Of a stretch of DNA of 64,000 nucleotides, positions 18,445 to 27,228 are shown piece after piece; within the stretch, counting starts at the first letter, position 1; each line of letters starts with the position of its first letter. Origin of the DNA: Sinorhizobium fredii. GTDB lineage: Bacteria; Pseudomonadota; Alphaproteobacteria; Rhizobiales; Rhizobiaceae. A program made the position numbers and the translations under genes. The stretch spans positions 124,001 to 188,000 of the forward strand of contig NZ_CP024310.1 in the NCBI RefSeq assembly GCF_002944405.1. Reading direction: 5' to 3'. The notes below the pieces were generated by a model. The model did no database searches. It was not told where the DNA came from and saw only the letters and a list, made by a program, of their open reading frames with translations.

Positions 18445-19800
18445 TCAGGAGCCGAGCAGCCATCCCCCACCGCGCTCGATATAGGCGTCTCGCGCCTTGA
18501 TCCCCTCAGGTACCTCCATGTCGAATGCGGTCAAAAGCTCATCGATATTGTGTGCAATCAGGTCGGCGAAGCGCTTGAGACCGATACGATCAAGCCTGGG
18601 CAGCTCGGCCGCTAGCCCCACTGATATTCTTTCCGTGAGACTTGTCGTGAGACGAGCTTGCGCGCGGGGTGAGCCAATCCCCAATGCATCCAAAAAGGCC
18701 GCGAAATCTGCCAGCTCGAGATCGGTCAACTTTGTTGCTTCGCCAATGCTGAAGGCGAAGAGATCGGTCAGATTGGGATCGAGCCGCGTGGGCATCAGGT
18801 CGTAGCGAGGCGAGACGCGGATACTGCCTCCACTATCATAGAGGAGGGCAAAGTTCTTGGCATGGGCATCGACGTTGCCCGTCATGAGATCGAACAGGAC
18901 TGCGGCAATGAACCGTTGCTTTTCCGCTGCGGGATCGGCGGTCGCATCGAGTATTCGGTTGATGGCATGAGCATCGAAGCGACGGCCCTCCCGGCCGTGA
19001 CGTTCGTATTTCAGGGACGGAGGAAGGCCAAGCGCCTGGGCGAAGTCCTCCTGATGGACCCTGACGATCATGCTGTCGGCGTTCAGCCGCCGGTCGAACC
19101 GTTCGATCAACAGGGCATCGATGCCGCCGAAATTGACGACAGTCGCCTCAGCGGTTTCAAAACCGAGTTCTCGCGAGAGCCGAAGCGTTTCGAATTCGAG
19201 CTTGGGGTCTTGCAGATGCTCCTGGTCAGGCACCTTTATGATGTGCGTGGTGGGGGCGCCCGAGCCGGCAATGGGTTCGGCATAGCTCCCGTCAGGAAGA
19301 ACCGTGATCGCGATCTTGCTTTGAACGCCGGCGAGCGGCGACGGATCTTCCGTGCCCTCGGGTAGGCGCTGACGTCTGTGCAGCGAGGCAATGATGACGT
19401 TCAGTCGATCACCATCGATTCTGGTGTAATCGGTGTCGTAGTCGCCAGGCACCTTTGCGGCTGGGGCACCAAGCGGCAGGACCGAGATTGCGCCTGCACA
19501 ATCCTTCCCGAGATAAAAGAGAAGGCCTGCCACATCGCTGCGGGCCAAGCCCTCGCGATCCATGACGCGCTGCAGGACGCCGTCGCGCTCCTGAAGCAGG
19601 TTATCGAAAAAGGGGCGGGCCCTGCTGTCGTCGAAGGCTCCGTCCCCGAGCGGAAACGACAGCGAAAGCGGGAGGGCATCGGGATTGTCAAGATATGCAG
19701 CGGCGTAGGCAAAGGCCAGGGCGCCATCCTCATCCCTTACGAGGTTGCCAATGGGGCCAGCAAACCCGTCAAGCCTGACATCGAGCGCGATAATATCCAT
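18445..19800 (-). CDS. hipA: HipA-type serine/threonine kinase toxin
   Basis: 451 residues from the ATG at 19800, five bases past the hipB stop; a TTG at 19848 is a longer option. The N-terminal HipA_N region (residues ~5-110) ends before the kinase fold. Kinase hallmarks: AGVQSKIAITV (nucleotide-binding, ~155-170), the catalytic loop FDLMTGNVDAHAKNFAL (Asp and Asn, ~310-326) and the metal-binding RYDLMP (DFG-like, ~340). All key residues appear present, so it should be active. Family knowledge: HipA kinases phosphorylate aminoacyl-tRNA synthetases and slow growth. It forms an operon with hipB. Confidence 0.88.
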   Translation of the reverse strand: MDIIALDVRLDGFAGPIGNLVRDEDGALAFAYAAAYLDNPDALPLSLSFPLGDGAFDDSRARPFFDNLLQERDGVLQRVMDREGLARSDVAGLLFYLGKDCAGAISVLPLGAPAAKVPGDYDTDYTRIDGDRLNVIIASLHRRQRLPEGTEDPSPLAGVQSKIAITVLPDGSYAEPIAGSGAPTTHIIKVPDQEHLQDPKLEFETLRLSRELGFETAEATVVNFGGIDALLIERFDRRLNADSMIVRVHQEDFAQALGLPPSLKYERHGREGRRFDAHAINRILDATADPAAEKQRFIAAVLFDLMTGNVDAHAKNFALLYDSGGSIRVSPRYDLMPTRLDPNLTDLFAFSIGEATKLTDLELADFAAFLDALGIGSPRAQARLTTSLTERISVGLAAELPRLDRIGLKRFADLIAHNIDELLTAFDMEVPEGIKARDAYIERGGGWLLGS

Positions 19801-19804
19801 GCGG

Positions 19805-20395
19805 TTATCGTGGCTGCGCGAATATTGAAATACCGGCGGCGTGCGCAACCTTGAGAACCCTTTGGAACTCTAGTGTCGCCTTGCCATTCTCGAGTTCGGA
19901 TATGAATCGTCGCCCGACACCGGCGAGATCGGCGAACTCCTGCTGCGAGAGCTTGCGCGCTTCCCTCGCGGTTCGGACGATAGATCCGAGGTCACCGGGC
20001 GAGACAATCTCCGTTGCTTCACGCCGTTTCCCCTCAGTCCTCGCCTTCGTCCTTTCGGAATGCTGCTCACCGGGCAAGTGGGAAAGAGGCTTGGGAAACC
20101 CCAGCTGTTGCGCACCGATATTCGAGCTTTGCATCTTGAGCTCTGGAAGCTTGACAGAGGTTGCGGCCTTCAGCGTCTCCGTTGCGACCCTGACGGATGG
20201 AATGTCGATGTTCTTCAGCGTGTCCGTCAAGCTTTTGGACATGGCGGAAATATCGCGAAGCGCTTTCGTACCCGCGACAAGGTCCGCCTTGCCGATCTGC
20301 TCCCTCAAAGTGTCGGAGAAAGGCGATTGCGCGAGCATCCTGGCGACATCGGTCGCCTTCTTCGGGGATGAGGTTTTGTCGTCTCGATCGGTCAT
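19805..20395 (-). CDS. hipB: HipB-like antitoxin with long N-terminal extension
   Basis: 196 residues. The Cro/C1-type helix-turn-helix sits at the far C-terminus (about residues 132-192: LGSIVRTAREARKLSQQEFA, then LAGVGRRFISELENGKATL), so about 130 residues precede it. HipB proteins are usually under 100 residues and consist of little beyond the HTH. The extension (two helical stretches, then a Lys/Arg-rich linker) has no family I can name. The AGGAG ribosome binding site lies inside an operator-like palindrome at 20399-20416, so binding there would fit autorepression. Confidence 0.75.
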   Translation of the reverse strand: MTDRDDKTSSPKKATDVARMLAQSPFSDTLREQIGKADLVAGTKALRDISAMSKSLTDTLKNIDIPSVRVATETLKAATSVKLPELKMQSSNIGAQQLGFPKPLSHLPGEQHSERTKARTEGKRREATEIVSPGDLGSIVRTAREARKLSQQEFADLAGVGRRFISELENGKATLEFQRVLKVAHAAGISIFAQPR

Positions 20396-20398
20396 ATC

Positions 20399-20416
20399 TG
20401 CTCCTGTACGGGAACA
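20399..20416. promoter_or_regulatory. hip operator site 1
   Basis: TGCTCCTGTACGGGAACA, an imperfect palindrome of the pattern TGCTCCyGTdCGGGArYA. It covers the hipB ribosome binding site. Confidence 0.6.
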
Positions 20417-20448
20417 TAGTCCAGCTTCATCGTAAATTCAAGGCTCTG

Positions 20449-20466
20449 TATTCCCGCACAGGAGCA
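20449..20466. promoter_or_regulatory. hip operator site 2
   Basis: It reads TATTCCCGCACAGGAGCA on the + strand, the reverse complement of the site 1 pattern. Its centre is 50 bp from site 1. Confidence 0.6.
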
Positions 20467-20529
20467 CATAGCAGACCTGCTGATCCCGAGCGGTAGCACA
20501 ATGCTCTTACCGGGCTGTTTTGCTGCTTT

Positions 20530-20547
20530 TGCTCCCGTTCGGGAGCA
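20530..20547. promoter_or_regulatory. hip operator site 3 (perfect palindrome)
   Basis: TGCTCCCG-TT-CGGGAGCA is a perfect inverted repeat with the same half-site as sites 1 and 2; its centre is 81 bp beyond site 2. Confidence 0.6.
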
Positions 20548-20769
20548 GCCCGGCGCGACTTCAGTTCAGCACTTTCCACTCTAGGCGATCGCGGCCGATA
20601 TCGAGCGTCGCCGCGCTGTGGGTGATCCAAACTGAAGAGGCGGGAAGCGGCGATCGAAACTGCGGTGACCGGCTTATGCCGCAGGCAGTTTGGGGCAGCG
20701 CTCAAGTGAGAACAGCTGTTATCCGCCGTGCTCGTCAATGCATGGTTGGCGTCGAGAGCGGCAGCTGTT

Positions 20770-21081
20770 TTACGGCCTGTCTGACCACCTTGCGGAGCAT
20801 GCGCCAGTCGGAAGGTCGCGTTCGTTCACCCGCTCCTGGATGGCGGTCAGGATCCAACCGACGCAGGCGATGTCGTCGGCGGCGCGATATGTGTCGGAGT
20901 GCGCAAAGCAGGCGACGATCCGCGGCTGGGCATCGCCATGATCGAGCGGGATGCCGGCGACAAGCGCCTGTGCTTCGCCATAGGCGATTGCGATGCGCTG
21001 CCGATCTTCGGGTCCGCTTTGCGCGATCATGCCGCAGGTCCAGGCCAGCGTGTGCGACAGCTGTTCGACTTCATTGTTCAT
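20770..21081 (-). CDS. Small hypothetical protein, 103 residues
   Basis: It starts inside the 3' end of the upstream gene (11-base overlap), so the two form an operon. The protein (NNEVEQLSHTLAWTCGMIAQ; ACFAHSDTYRAADDIACVGW) is soluble with three Cys. No family recognised. It lies downstream of a wHTH-like gene and convergent to nothing nearby. Confidence 0.6.
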   Translation of the reverse strand: MNNEVEQLSHTLAWTCGMIAQSGPEDRQRIAIAYGEAQALVAGIPLDHGDAQPRIVACFAHSDTYRAADDIACVGWILTAIQERVNERDLPTGACSARWSDRP

Positions 21082-21565
21082 TGTCGATCGGGCTCCCTGT
21101 GATCAGAGCGAGGGTATGAAGGAAGGTCGGGGAGAGGTCGAACTGCCAGGCCATACCGCGCCCCATGGCGTTTTTCCCCATCTGGCCTCTTTGCACGAGA
21201 GGGCCGACGGTCTGGCGGATGCCGGTCCTGGTAAGGCCGGTGATTTCGACGAGACGCGTCAAGGTGATCGGTTCTCCATCGCCATGGAGCTTGCGGATCA
21301 CCGTCATCAGAGCGATCTGCTTGAGGCGGGCTGCTGGCGTTTCCCCTTCGAGCGGATTGGCCAGGATCTGGTTCATCGTCATGGTCATGTACGCTTGCTC
21401 GAACTGGCCCCGACGCAGCGCCGCGGACGCTGTCGCGGAGCCATCGCGACCGCCTTCCTCAGACACGTTCGCCAACTCCTTCCGAAGCCGCCGTCGGCGG
21501 CCACCATACAATCCTCGCGCAAGTTGGACGGACGCCGATGCAATCGGTCCGCGTTCTTTTGCCAT
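21071..21565 (-). CDS. Putative winged-helix DNA-binding protein
   Basis: 164 residues from the ATG at 21565; a start at 21391 (MTMTMNQILANPLEG) would remove the Arg-rich N-terminus. The middle (IRKLHGDGEPITLTRLVEIT, then GLTRTGIRQTVGPLVQRGQM) has the helix-turn-helix-wing pattern of MarR/GntR-like regulators. It overlaps the next small gene and points away from the ParB-like gene, so it could regulate either; its target is unknown. Confidence 0.6.
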   Translation of the reverse strand: MAKERGPIASASVQLARGLYGGRRRRLRKELANVSEEGGRDGSATASAALRRGQFEQAYMTMTMNQILANPLEGETPAARLKQIALMTVIRKLHGDGEPITLTRLVEITGLTRTGIRQTVGPLVQRGQMGKNAMGRGMAWQFDLSPTFLHTLALITGSPIDNEQ

Positions 21566-21892
21566 CGGACGGACGGCATTGGCAACCGCCTTGCGTGAAA
21601 AGCCGCCGGGTTTTGCCCGGGAGTGTCAGCAAGAAATGGAAAGGGACAGGAAGGGAAAGGAAGAACCTGGTCGCAGATCGGTTCTCCCGCCGACGCTTGC
21701 GCTCAACCGCGCTCTGCGCAACCCGGCCACTCGCCCGCGCAGGGCTTAAGCCCCGCTTGGGCTTCGCGGCAGGGCCGCTCGGGCGCCGTTGCGCCGGTCG
21801 CCCCGCCCTGCGGTCCGAGGGGTGTCTTCGGAAAGAAGACGGAGAGGGAAGGGCGAGATGCCCGCGTCCCCAAACCTGGAAGGAACATTCCG
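21566..21892 (+). other. GC-rich structured leader of the ParB-like gene
   Basis: No gene seen. It contains inverted repeats, among them a perfect hairpin GTCTTC-GGAAA-GAAGAC (21824-21840), about 50 bases before the ParB-like start codon. Confidence 0.45.
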
Positions 21893-23686
21893 ATGGAACT
21901 GAAGTTTGTCGATCCGCGCGCGCTCAAGGAAAATCCCGACAAGGCGCGGCGCTCGAAATCCTCGCCGCAGGCCGATGCGCTGCTGCTCGCTACAATCCGG
22001 GCGGTCGGCATCGTGCAGCCGCCGGTCGTGGCACCGCAAGCCGATGGCGGCAACGGCTATGTAATCGATGCCGGCCACCGGCGGGTGCGCCAAGCGATCG
22101 CCGCAGGCCTCGAGGAGATCGCGGTACTGGTGACCGACCGGGCCGACGACGGCGGCGCCATGCGGTCGCTCGCCGAAACGCTAGCGCATGAGCAGCTCAA
22201 TCCCGTCGATCAGTGGCGGGCGATCGAGCGGCTGGTCGCCCTCGGCTGGACCGAGGAGGCGATCGCGCTGGCGCTGGCGCTGCCTGTGCGCCAGATCCGC
22301 AAGCTGCGCCTGCTCGCCAATGTGCTGCCGGCCATGCTCGACCAGATGGCCAAGGGCGACATGCCGAACGAGCAGCAGCTGAGAACCATCGCCGCCGCTT
22401 CTGTCGAGGAGCAGAAGGAGGTCTGGAAGGCCCAGAAGCCGAAGAAGGGCGACACCGCCGCTTGGTGGCAGATCGCCACTGCGCTTTCCAAGACCCGCAT
22501 GTATGCCCGCGACGCGAGCTTCGGCGACGATCTCAGGGAAGCCTATGGCATCGAATGGGCCGAAGACCTGTTCGGCCCCGCAGACGAGGACAATCGCTAT
22601 ACCACCAATGTCGAGGCGTTCCTCGGCGCCCAGCAGGAATGGATGACCAGCAACCTGCCGAAAAAGGGCGCGATCGTCGAGGTCAACAATTGGGGCCAGC
22701 CGGAACTGCCGAAGAAGGCGGAGCGCATCTACGGCAAGCCCGGCAAGGGCGACCATACCGGCCTCTATCTCGACCGCGACGGAAAGGTGCAGAGCGTGCA
22801 TTACCGGATGCCGGAGCCGAAGGCCGCCAAGGGGCAGGCTGGATCCGGCGATGGCAGCAACGGCGCTGGCGGTGATGCCGCGGGCGATAATGACGACGCT
22901 GCTACCAAGTCCCGTCCGGATGTGACCCAGAAGGGCCAGGACATGATCGGCGACTTCCGCACCGATGCGCTGCACGAGGCGCTGGCCCGCGCGCCGATCG
23001 AGGATGATATCCTTATGGCACTGCTGGTGCTCGCCTTCGCCGGCCAGAATGTCCGCGTAGACTCCGGTGCGAACGACCACGTGTTCGGGCCGAAGCGGTT
23101 CAGGCGCCACGCCGCCCGCCTCGTCAGGGAGGACGGCAGCCTGTCCTTCGAGATGGAGACCGTGCGGGTCGTTGCCCGTTCGATGCTGATCGACGTGCTC
23201 TCATGCCGGCGCGGCATGTCGAACAGCGGCGTCGTCTCGCGCATCGCCGGCGCGGCGATCGGTGCGGACGGTTACCTCGCCAACATGGGAACCGAGGACT
23301 TTCTCCTGTGCCTGTCGCGCCAGGCGCTGGAGGCGGCCGCCAAGGAGGCCGGTGTGCAGCCCAGGGCGCGCGTGCGCGAAACCCGCGCGGCACTCGTTGA
23401 GCAGTTCGCGGCGGACAACACCTTCGTCCATCCGTCTGCGCTCTTTTCGCCTGACGGCCAGGAGGTGCTCGATCTCATCCGCCAGGGCGACGACTTGGAT
23501 GCGGACGAGGCGGAGAGCGCCGCTCACGGCGACGGGCCGGAGGACGGATCCAACGTCCAAGAGTTGCCCGACACGGGCAACGACGACGAACTGCCCAATC
23601 CGGCCGACGGTGATCTCGCCGATGTCGGCACGGCGGATGTCGACGCCGATGCGGACGAAACCGCTTACGGCATCGCGGCGGAATAG
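21893..23686 (+). CDS. ParB/RepB/Spo0J-family nuclease-domain protein
   Basis: 597 residues. The ATG at 21893 follows GGAAGGAAC; the in-frame extension to 21623 is leader. The ParB N-terminal domain spans about residues 1-110, with the CTP-binding-type motif AGHRRVRQA near 60 and the NPVDQWRAIERL helix. A KorB/HTH-like segment follows (TEEAIALALALPVRQIRKLR). The middle third resembles no partition protein, and the C-terminus is strongly acidic (Asp/Glu-rich, residues ~500-597). No ParA lies beside it, so plasmid partition is unlikely to be its only job. Long ParB-like proteins of this type are common on rhizobial plasmids next to ardC. Confidence 0.8.
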   Translation: MELKFVDPRALKENPDKARRSKSSPQADALLLATIRAVGIVQPPVVAPQADGGNGYVIDAGHRRVRQAIAAGLEEIAVLVTDRADDGGAMRSLAETLAHEQLNPVDQWRAIERLVALGWTEEAIALALALPVRQIRKLRLLANVLPAMLDQMAKGDMPNEQQLRTIAAASVEEQKEVWKAQKPKKGDTAAWWQIATALSKTRMYARDASFGDDLREAYGIEWAEDLFGPADEDNRYTTNVEAFLGAQQEWMTSNLPKKGAIVEVNNWGQPELPKKAERIYGKPGKGDHTGLYLDRDGKVQSVHYRMPEPKAAKGQAGSGDGSNGAGGDAAGDNDDAATKSRPDVTQKGQDMIGDFRTDALHEALARAPIEDDILMALLVLAFAGQNVRVDSGANDHVFGPKRFRRHAARLVREDGSLSFEMETVRVVARSMLIDVLSCRRGMSNSGVVSRIAGAAIGADGYLANMGTEDFLLCLSRQALEAAAKEAGVQPRARVRETRAALVEQFAADNTFVHPSALFSPDGQEVLDLIRQGDDLDADEAESAAHGDGPEDGSNVQELPDTGNDDELPNPADGDLADVGTADVDADADETAYGIAAE

Positions 23687-23779
23687 CCACTCCATCCTTC
23701 TCTTCCGAATGCATCTCCGCCGCCGGCCGCTCCGGCGGCGGTTTCGTTTCCACCATCGCAGAACGCCACGGAGGCCTTC

Positions 23780-24256
23780 ATGTCTGCATCCCTCATCTAT
23801 GATCTCGCGCCGATCGGCGCCATCGTCGCCTGGTCCGACGGCACACCGCGGCCGCCCGAGCGCTTCAGACAAAAGCTGGCGGCCTGGAAGACACGCAACA
23901 GCCAGGGCCGGCTGATCCGCAAGCAGGACAGGCGCGGCCTCGGCAATATCAGCCTCGCGCCGGACTTCACCCTGCATGAGGGTGATTTCGGCGGGGGCGG
24001 CATAATTGCGATCCGCGTCTACCGCACCTTCTCGCTCGACAGCGAGCTGGCCTTCAAGGTCGTGGAGCGACCGGCGCCGGGTACGGTCCGGATATTCGAC
24101 CGCGCCGGGTCGAGTGCCGAACTCGTCCATCTCGCCTCCAACCGGCCGGCCGCCGAGGAATGGCTCCTGCGCCATGGCTATCCCGATGCTGTCCTGGAGG
24201 ACGTGAGCGCCGACGAGGTGGCCGCCGACCATGTCGAGGGGAGGGCCGCGGCATGA
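23780..24256 (+). CDS. Conserved plasmid hypothetical protein
   Basis: 158 residues; the start follows CGGAGG. Starts MSASLIYDLAPIGAIVAWSD. Mixed alpha/beta, soluble, no motif that names a function. Its stop overlaps the start of the next gene (ATGA), which begins a four-gene coupled set reaching 25945. Confidence 0.65.
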   Translation: MSASLIYDLAPIGAIVAWSDGTPRPPERFRQKLAAWKTRNSQGRLIRKQDRRGLGNISLAPDFTLHEGDFGGGGIIAIRVYRTFSLDSELAFKVVERPAPGTVRIFDRAGSSAELVHLASNRPAAEEWLLRHGYPDAVLEDVSADEVAADHVEGRAAA

Positions 24257-25134
24257 CTGGGGGCTCTCTCTCGAAAGATCTCTCCACCCCTGACGGTTCA
24301 GCGGTGGAGTTCGGCCGAAGCGCCGACGGCATGCCGCTTGCGCGTGTAGGCGATTTGGTCTTCGCCATGGTGTCGGCGCGGGACGGGCAGCATTTCCTCG
24401 CCAGTGCCTGGCGCGTTTCGCGGCCGCTCGAGCACCTTAATCGGGACGATTTCTATTCGCACCATGGTTCGGTCGAGGATGAGGCGGCGTTCCGGGTCCG
24501 CATGATCGAGCAGGCCGAACATTGCCGCGAGCTTCACGCGCTCGCGCGACAGACCGCCGGGGTCAGCTGCAGCACACCATGGGGGCCATCGCAGGGCGCC
24601 ACCATCTATGTGGACGGGATTGTTTCTCATACGACAGCCAGCCACGGCGGCTTCGAGCTCTCGGCCGCGCGCAACGCCGCTGCCCACCCGCTGCTTCGCA
24701 TCGACGACGGCTTCTACGAGGAGGACGCCGCATGGGCGATCGTGGCGCTCACCTTTCCCCAGCTGTTCACGCGTTATGAGCGGAAGATCGCCGACAGAAC
24801 CGTCCGCGACTCCTGGCCGGAAGCCTGGGAGGCGATCCACGACCGCAGGCTCGCGCCCGGAGCATCGCACGAGAAGGACGGCCGGGAATTTCAGCGGCAG
24901 CATGCCGAAGACTGGATCGTCATCGCCGCACTCAGGTCCGACCATCATGCCGGCATGACCGAGGTGATCGCCACCATCGGCGGCGCGCGCGATGCGCGGG
25001 CTGAAGAGCGCCGCTTCCTGGTGCGGAGCGACGACTATATGGCCGGCCGGTTCGGCTTCGTCATCGATGAGACGAAACATGCCGCCTATAACGGTCCGTC
25101 CAGCTTCGCCACTTGGCGCGGGAGGGCCGGATGA
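24253..25134 (+). CDS. Conserved plasmid hypothetical protein (DUF7007-like)
   Basis: 293 residues, coupled to its neighbours on both sides by ATGA overlaps. The region WGPSQGATIYVDGIVSHTTA and the following GGFELSAARNAAAHPLLRID segment look well folded, and the C-terminus has FGFVIDETKHAAYNGP. I recall rhizobial plasmid proteins of this kind but no known activity. The DUF assignment is from memory and unsure. Confidence 0.6.
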   Translation: MTGGSLSKDLSTPDGSAVEFGRSADGMPLARVGDLVFAMVSARDGQHFLASAWRVSRPLEHLNRDDFYSHHGSVEDEAAFRVRMIEQAEHCRELHALARQTAGVSCSTPWGPSQGATIYVDGIVSHTTASHGGFELSAARNAAAHPLLRIDDGFYEEDAAWAIVALTFPQLFTRYERKIADRTVRDSWPEAWEAIHDRRLAPGASHEKDGREFQRQHAEDWIVIAALRSDHHAGMTEVIATIGGARDARAEERRFLVRSDDYMAGRFGFVIDETKHAAYNGPSSFATWRGRAG

Positions 25135-25499
25135 TGTGCGACCCGCAAAAACGCACCGCGCAGCTCGCGCGTATGGAAGCGGCGCGACGACAGACGCAGC
25201 ATCAGCTCGATCTGATCGACCGGCAGATCACCCGCAAGATGACCGCGATTATTCCCGAGCTTGGCCAGCGTCAGCCTGGCTATCGCCGCGGCAGGGCCAT
25301 GGCGCCGGGTGCTTTCCTCGAACGCTACCGCGCCAATCTCGCGGCGCTCACCGCCGAGCGCCAGCCGGAAGTCGACGCGCTCACCCGGAAACTCGCGCGG
25401 CAGGATGCGGCAATTGCCGCTCTTCGGGCCCGCCATCATCTGCAACGGGATCCGGCGATGGGCGGAGGCCGCGCCGCAACAGGAGGGCAACGTCGATGA
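25131..25499 (+). CDS. Small basic coiled-coil protein
   Basis: About 122 residues from the ATG at 25131 (a second ATG follows at once). It overlaps the stop of the previous gene and the start of the next. It is Arg- and Gln-rich with heptad-like helices (LARMEAARRQTQHQLDLIDR). The basic charge suggests nucleic acid or protein binding; the function is unknown. Confidence 0.6.
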   Translation: MMCDPQKRTAQLARMEAARRQTQHQLDLIDRQITRKMTAIIPELGQRQPGYRRGRAMAPGAFLERYRANLAALTAERQPEVDALTRKLARQDAAIAALRARHHLQRDPAMGGGRAATGGQRR

Positions 25500-25945
25500 T
25501 CACGATCGGCGAACTGGAGCGAAGGGCCGGGATCGGCTCCTCGGTCGAGCAACGAACCGCCTTCTGGATGCAGTTCCATCATCTCGACGGCGCCGAGTGC
25601 CTCCAGGCCGGCGTGGCGGAGCTCAAGCGGCTGATCGCCGAGAAGGAGACCGCGCCGGTCGAAGCAGGTGAGGGCGCCGCGACGCTCCCGAACCGGCAAA
25701 GGCTGCCGCCCCTGACCGCGGAGCAGGAGCAGGCGCTCCAGGCCTATGCCGCCAAACACGGCCGGCGCTGGAAAAGCGTGCTGAACCACGTCTGGATGGG
25801 CGGTCCTCCCCATGACGACACCGGCACGTTGCGCGGCTTACGCAACTCGCATGGTCCGACCTGGCTGCAATCCTATCGCCTGCCGAAAACGCAGGCCGCC
25901 AGGAAGGCGGACCCGGAGCCTCGGCCCGACCGGTCGACCAGCTGA
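25496..25945 (+). CDS. Conserved plasmid hypothetical protein
   Basis: 149 residues, start coupled to the previous stop. Contains LTAEQEQALQAYAAKHGRRW and KSVLNHVWMGGPPHDDTGTL, followed by LRNSHGPTWLQSYRLPK. I associate this pattern with rhizobial plasmid proteins of unknown role. It is the last gene of the four-gene set. Confidence 0.65.
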   Translation: MITIGELERRAGIGSSVEQRTAFWMQFHHLDGAECLQAGVAELKRLIAEKETAPVEAGEGAATLPNRQRLPPLTAEQEQALQAYAAKHGRRWKSVLNHVWMGGPPHDDTGTLRGLRNSHGPTWLQSYRLPKTQAARKADPEPRPDRSTS

Positions 25946-26325
25946 TGCCGCAGTAGAGCAGTGCGTGTCCGGCGGCAAGACGGTTCGCGGTTTGGCCGCG
26001 AGAGATCCCCTTCCGGTTGCCATGGCCGGTGCATGCCCTTGGTCGGCTCGCCCTTCGGTTTTTGCTGCGGTCTGAACCGGCGACCGTCCGTTTCAAGGCC
26101 GCGTTCCGCGCCGCGCGGCGGCCGGACCACGCCGTCCTCGGCAAAGCAGGGCCGCGTTCTTCGCGAGGTCAGGATGACCTGCTCGCCCGCAATCCCTGCT
26201 TCGCTCGGCCAGTCGAGGCCGGACCCTGAAACGCCCGTCTTCCGCCGGTTCGGTTTGACCGCACCGAAGGGCAGACCGGCCAAGGGCCGGACCCGCTTCG
26301 GAGAAACCTCGGAAAGGATGAATCC
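25946..26325 (+). other. GC-rich structured leader, no gene
   Basis: 380 bases with many short inverted repeats (for example GGTCA-GGA-TGACC near 26167 and CCGGCC/GGCCGG near 26275-26290) that end at a ribosome binding site before 26326. Confidence 0.4.
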
Positions 26326-26913
26326 ATGGCCAAGCCCGCAAACAAATCCCGTCAGTCCGCTCGAGTCGTCCCGCTGCGAAAGGGCGCCACCATCGACATG
26401 GTCCGGCTCACTTGCCCCGATGCCACCCAAGCAATGGCGATTGCCGAAAGTTTCGGAACCGCTTTGGTCGACGGCGACGGTATCCGCGACCTGCATGAAC
26501 GGCTGATCGTCGAAACGGCCGACAGCCTGTCCGAAGGCCTCGGTGAACGCGCCATGCAGATCCATCTGCAGCGCATCGTCGGCGCCTATGTCGGATCCGC
26601 GCATGGTGCCGGCCAGTTCTACTCCCGCGCCGTCACCGAGGCCCGTGACGCCACCGCCAAGGCCGCCAATGACGCCCGCGACGAGGACCTCGACGGTCCG
26701 GTCGGCTATGACAGCGCCGCCCAGCGCAAGCGTGAGTTCGCCGCCGACATGGGTATCCAGGCCCATTCCCTCAGAATGGCAGCCGAAGGCGCCGTCGCCG
26801 CTTATGAACAGATCGTCGGCGAGGCCTGGAAGCCCTTCGACCGCCCGGTCGAAAACCCGGGCGCGTCGCTCGACCGCAAGGCGGCCGAGGCCCAGATGGC
26901 GGCGCTCGGCTGA
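26326..26913 (+). CDS. Conserved plasmid hypothetical protein, helical
   Basis: 195 residues; GGAAAGGATG precedes the start. The basic N-terminus is followed by helices (ATQAMAIAESFGTALVDGDG; GAGQFYSRAVTEARDATAKA). No membrane segment or catalytic motif. It lies between the ParB-like group and ardC on the same strand. Confidence 0.6.
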   Translation: MAKPANKSRQSARVVPLRKGATIDMVRLTCPDATQAMAIAESFGTALVDGDGIRDLHERLIVETADSLSEGLGERAMQIHLQRIVGAYVGSAHGAGQFYSRAVTEARDATAKAANDARDEDLDGPVGYDSAAQRKREFAADMGIQAHSLRMAAEGAVAAYEQIVGEAWKPFDRPVENPGASLDRKAAEAQMAALG

Positions 26914-27228
26914 TCGCCCCAGGCGGGGCTTTGGCCCCGCTCACATTCCAACATCGTGCGACGCCGTCTCCTCCGGAGGCGGCTACTCGCGTGTCGTCCA
27001 GTCGGCGGGGCTCCGCCGCAGGAAGAGGGAGAAAGGAAAAGCGAAGAACGATGCCGCTCGCGGACCCGTCCGGGGCGGTGGTCCTGCCGGGTTGGTCGAT
27101 TCGCGCAACGGCTGCGCCGTCCTCCTCTTCGTTCCGGTCCCCTTGGGATGCGCGGGCCGATCCACCCCGGACGCCGGACCTCCGTGACGGGCCGCGATGG
27201 GCGCGGCCCTCAGAAGGAGTTTTAGATC
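26914..27228 (+). other. Structured leader of ardC, no gene
   Basis: GC-rich, with GGCGGGGC-type inverted repeats early (near 26921-26940) and the shared hairpin at 27190-27208. The frames here read as low-complexity Arg/Pro protein and are not credible genes. Confidence 0.45.
27190..27208 (+). repeat. Leader hairpin GGCCGCG-ATGGG-CGCGGCC, copy 1
   Basis: A perfect 7-bp stem with a 5-base loop, 20 bases before the ardC start codon and directly before its AAGGAG. The same 19 bases recur at 37408-37426 before the DUF736 gene. Confidence 0.7.

Larger units (their letters stand above)
20396..20769. other. Upstream region of hipBA
   Basis: It holds three related 18-bp palindromes, listed separately, and the hipBA promoter should lie among them. 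No convincing gene was seen; the open frames overlap the repeats and look non-coding. Confidence 0.5.

Noticed and set aside
20427..20738. Minus-strand ORF upstream of hipB
   Set aside because: Overlaps the operator palindromes, has unlikely composition and no ribosome binding site.
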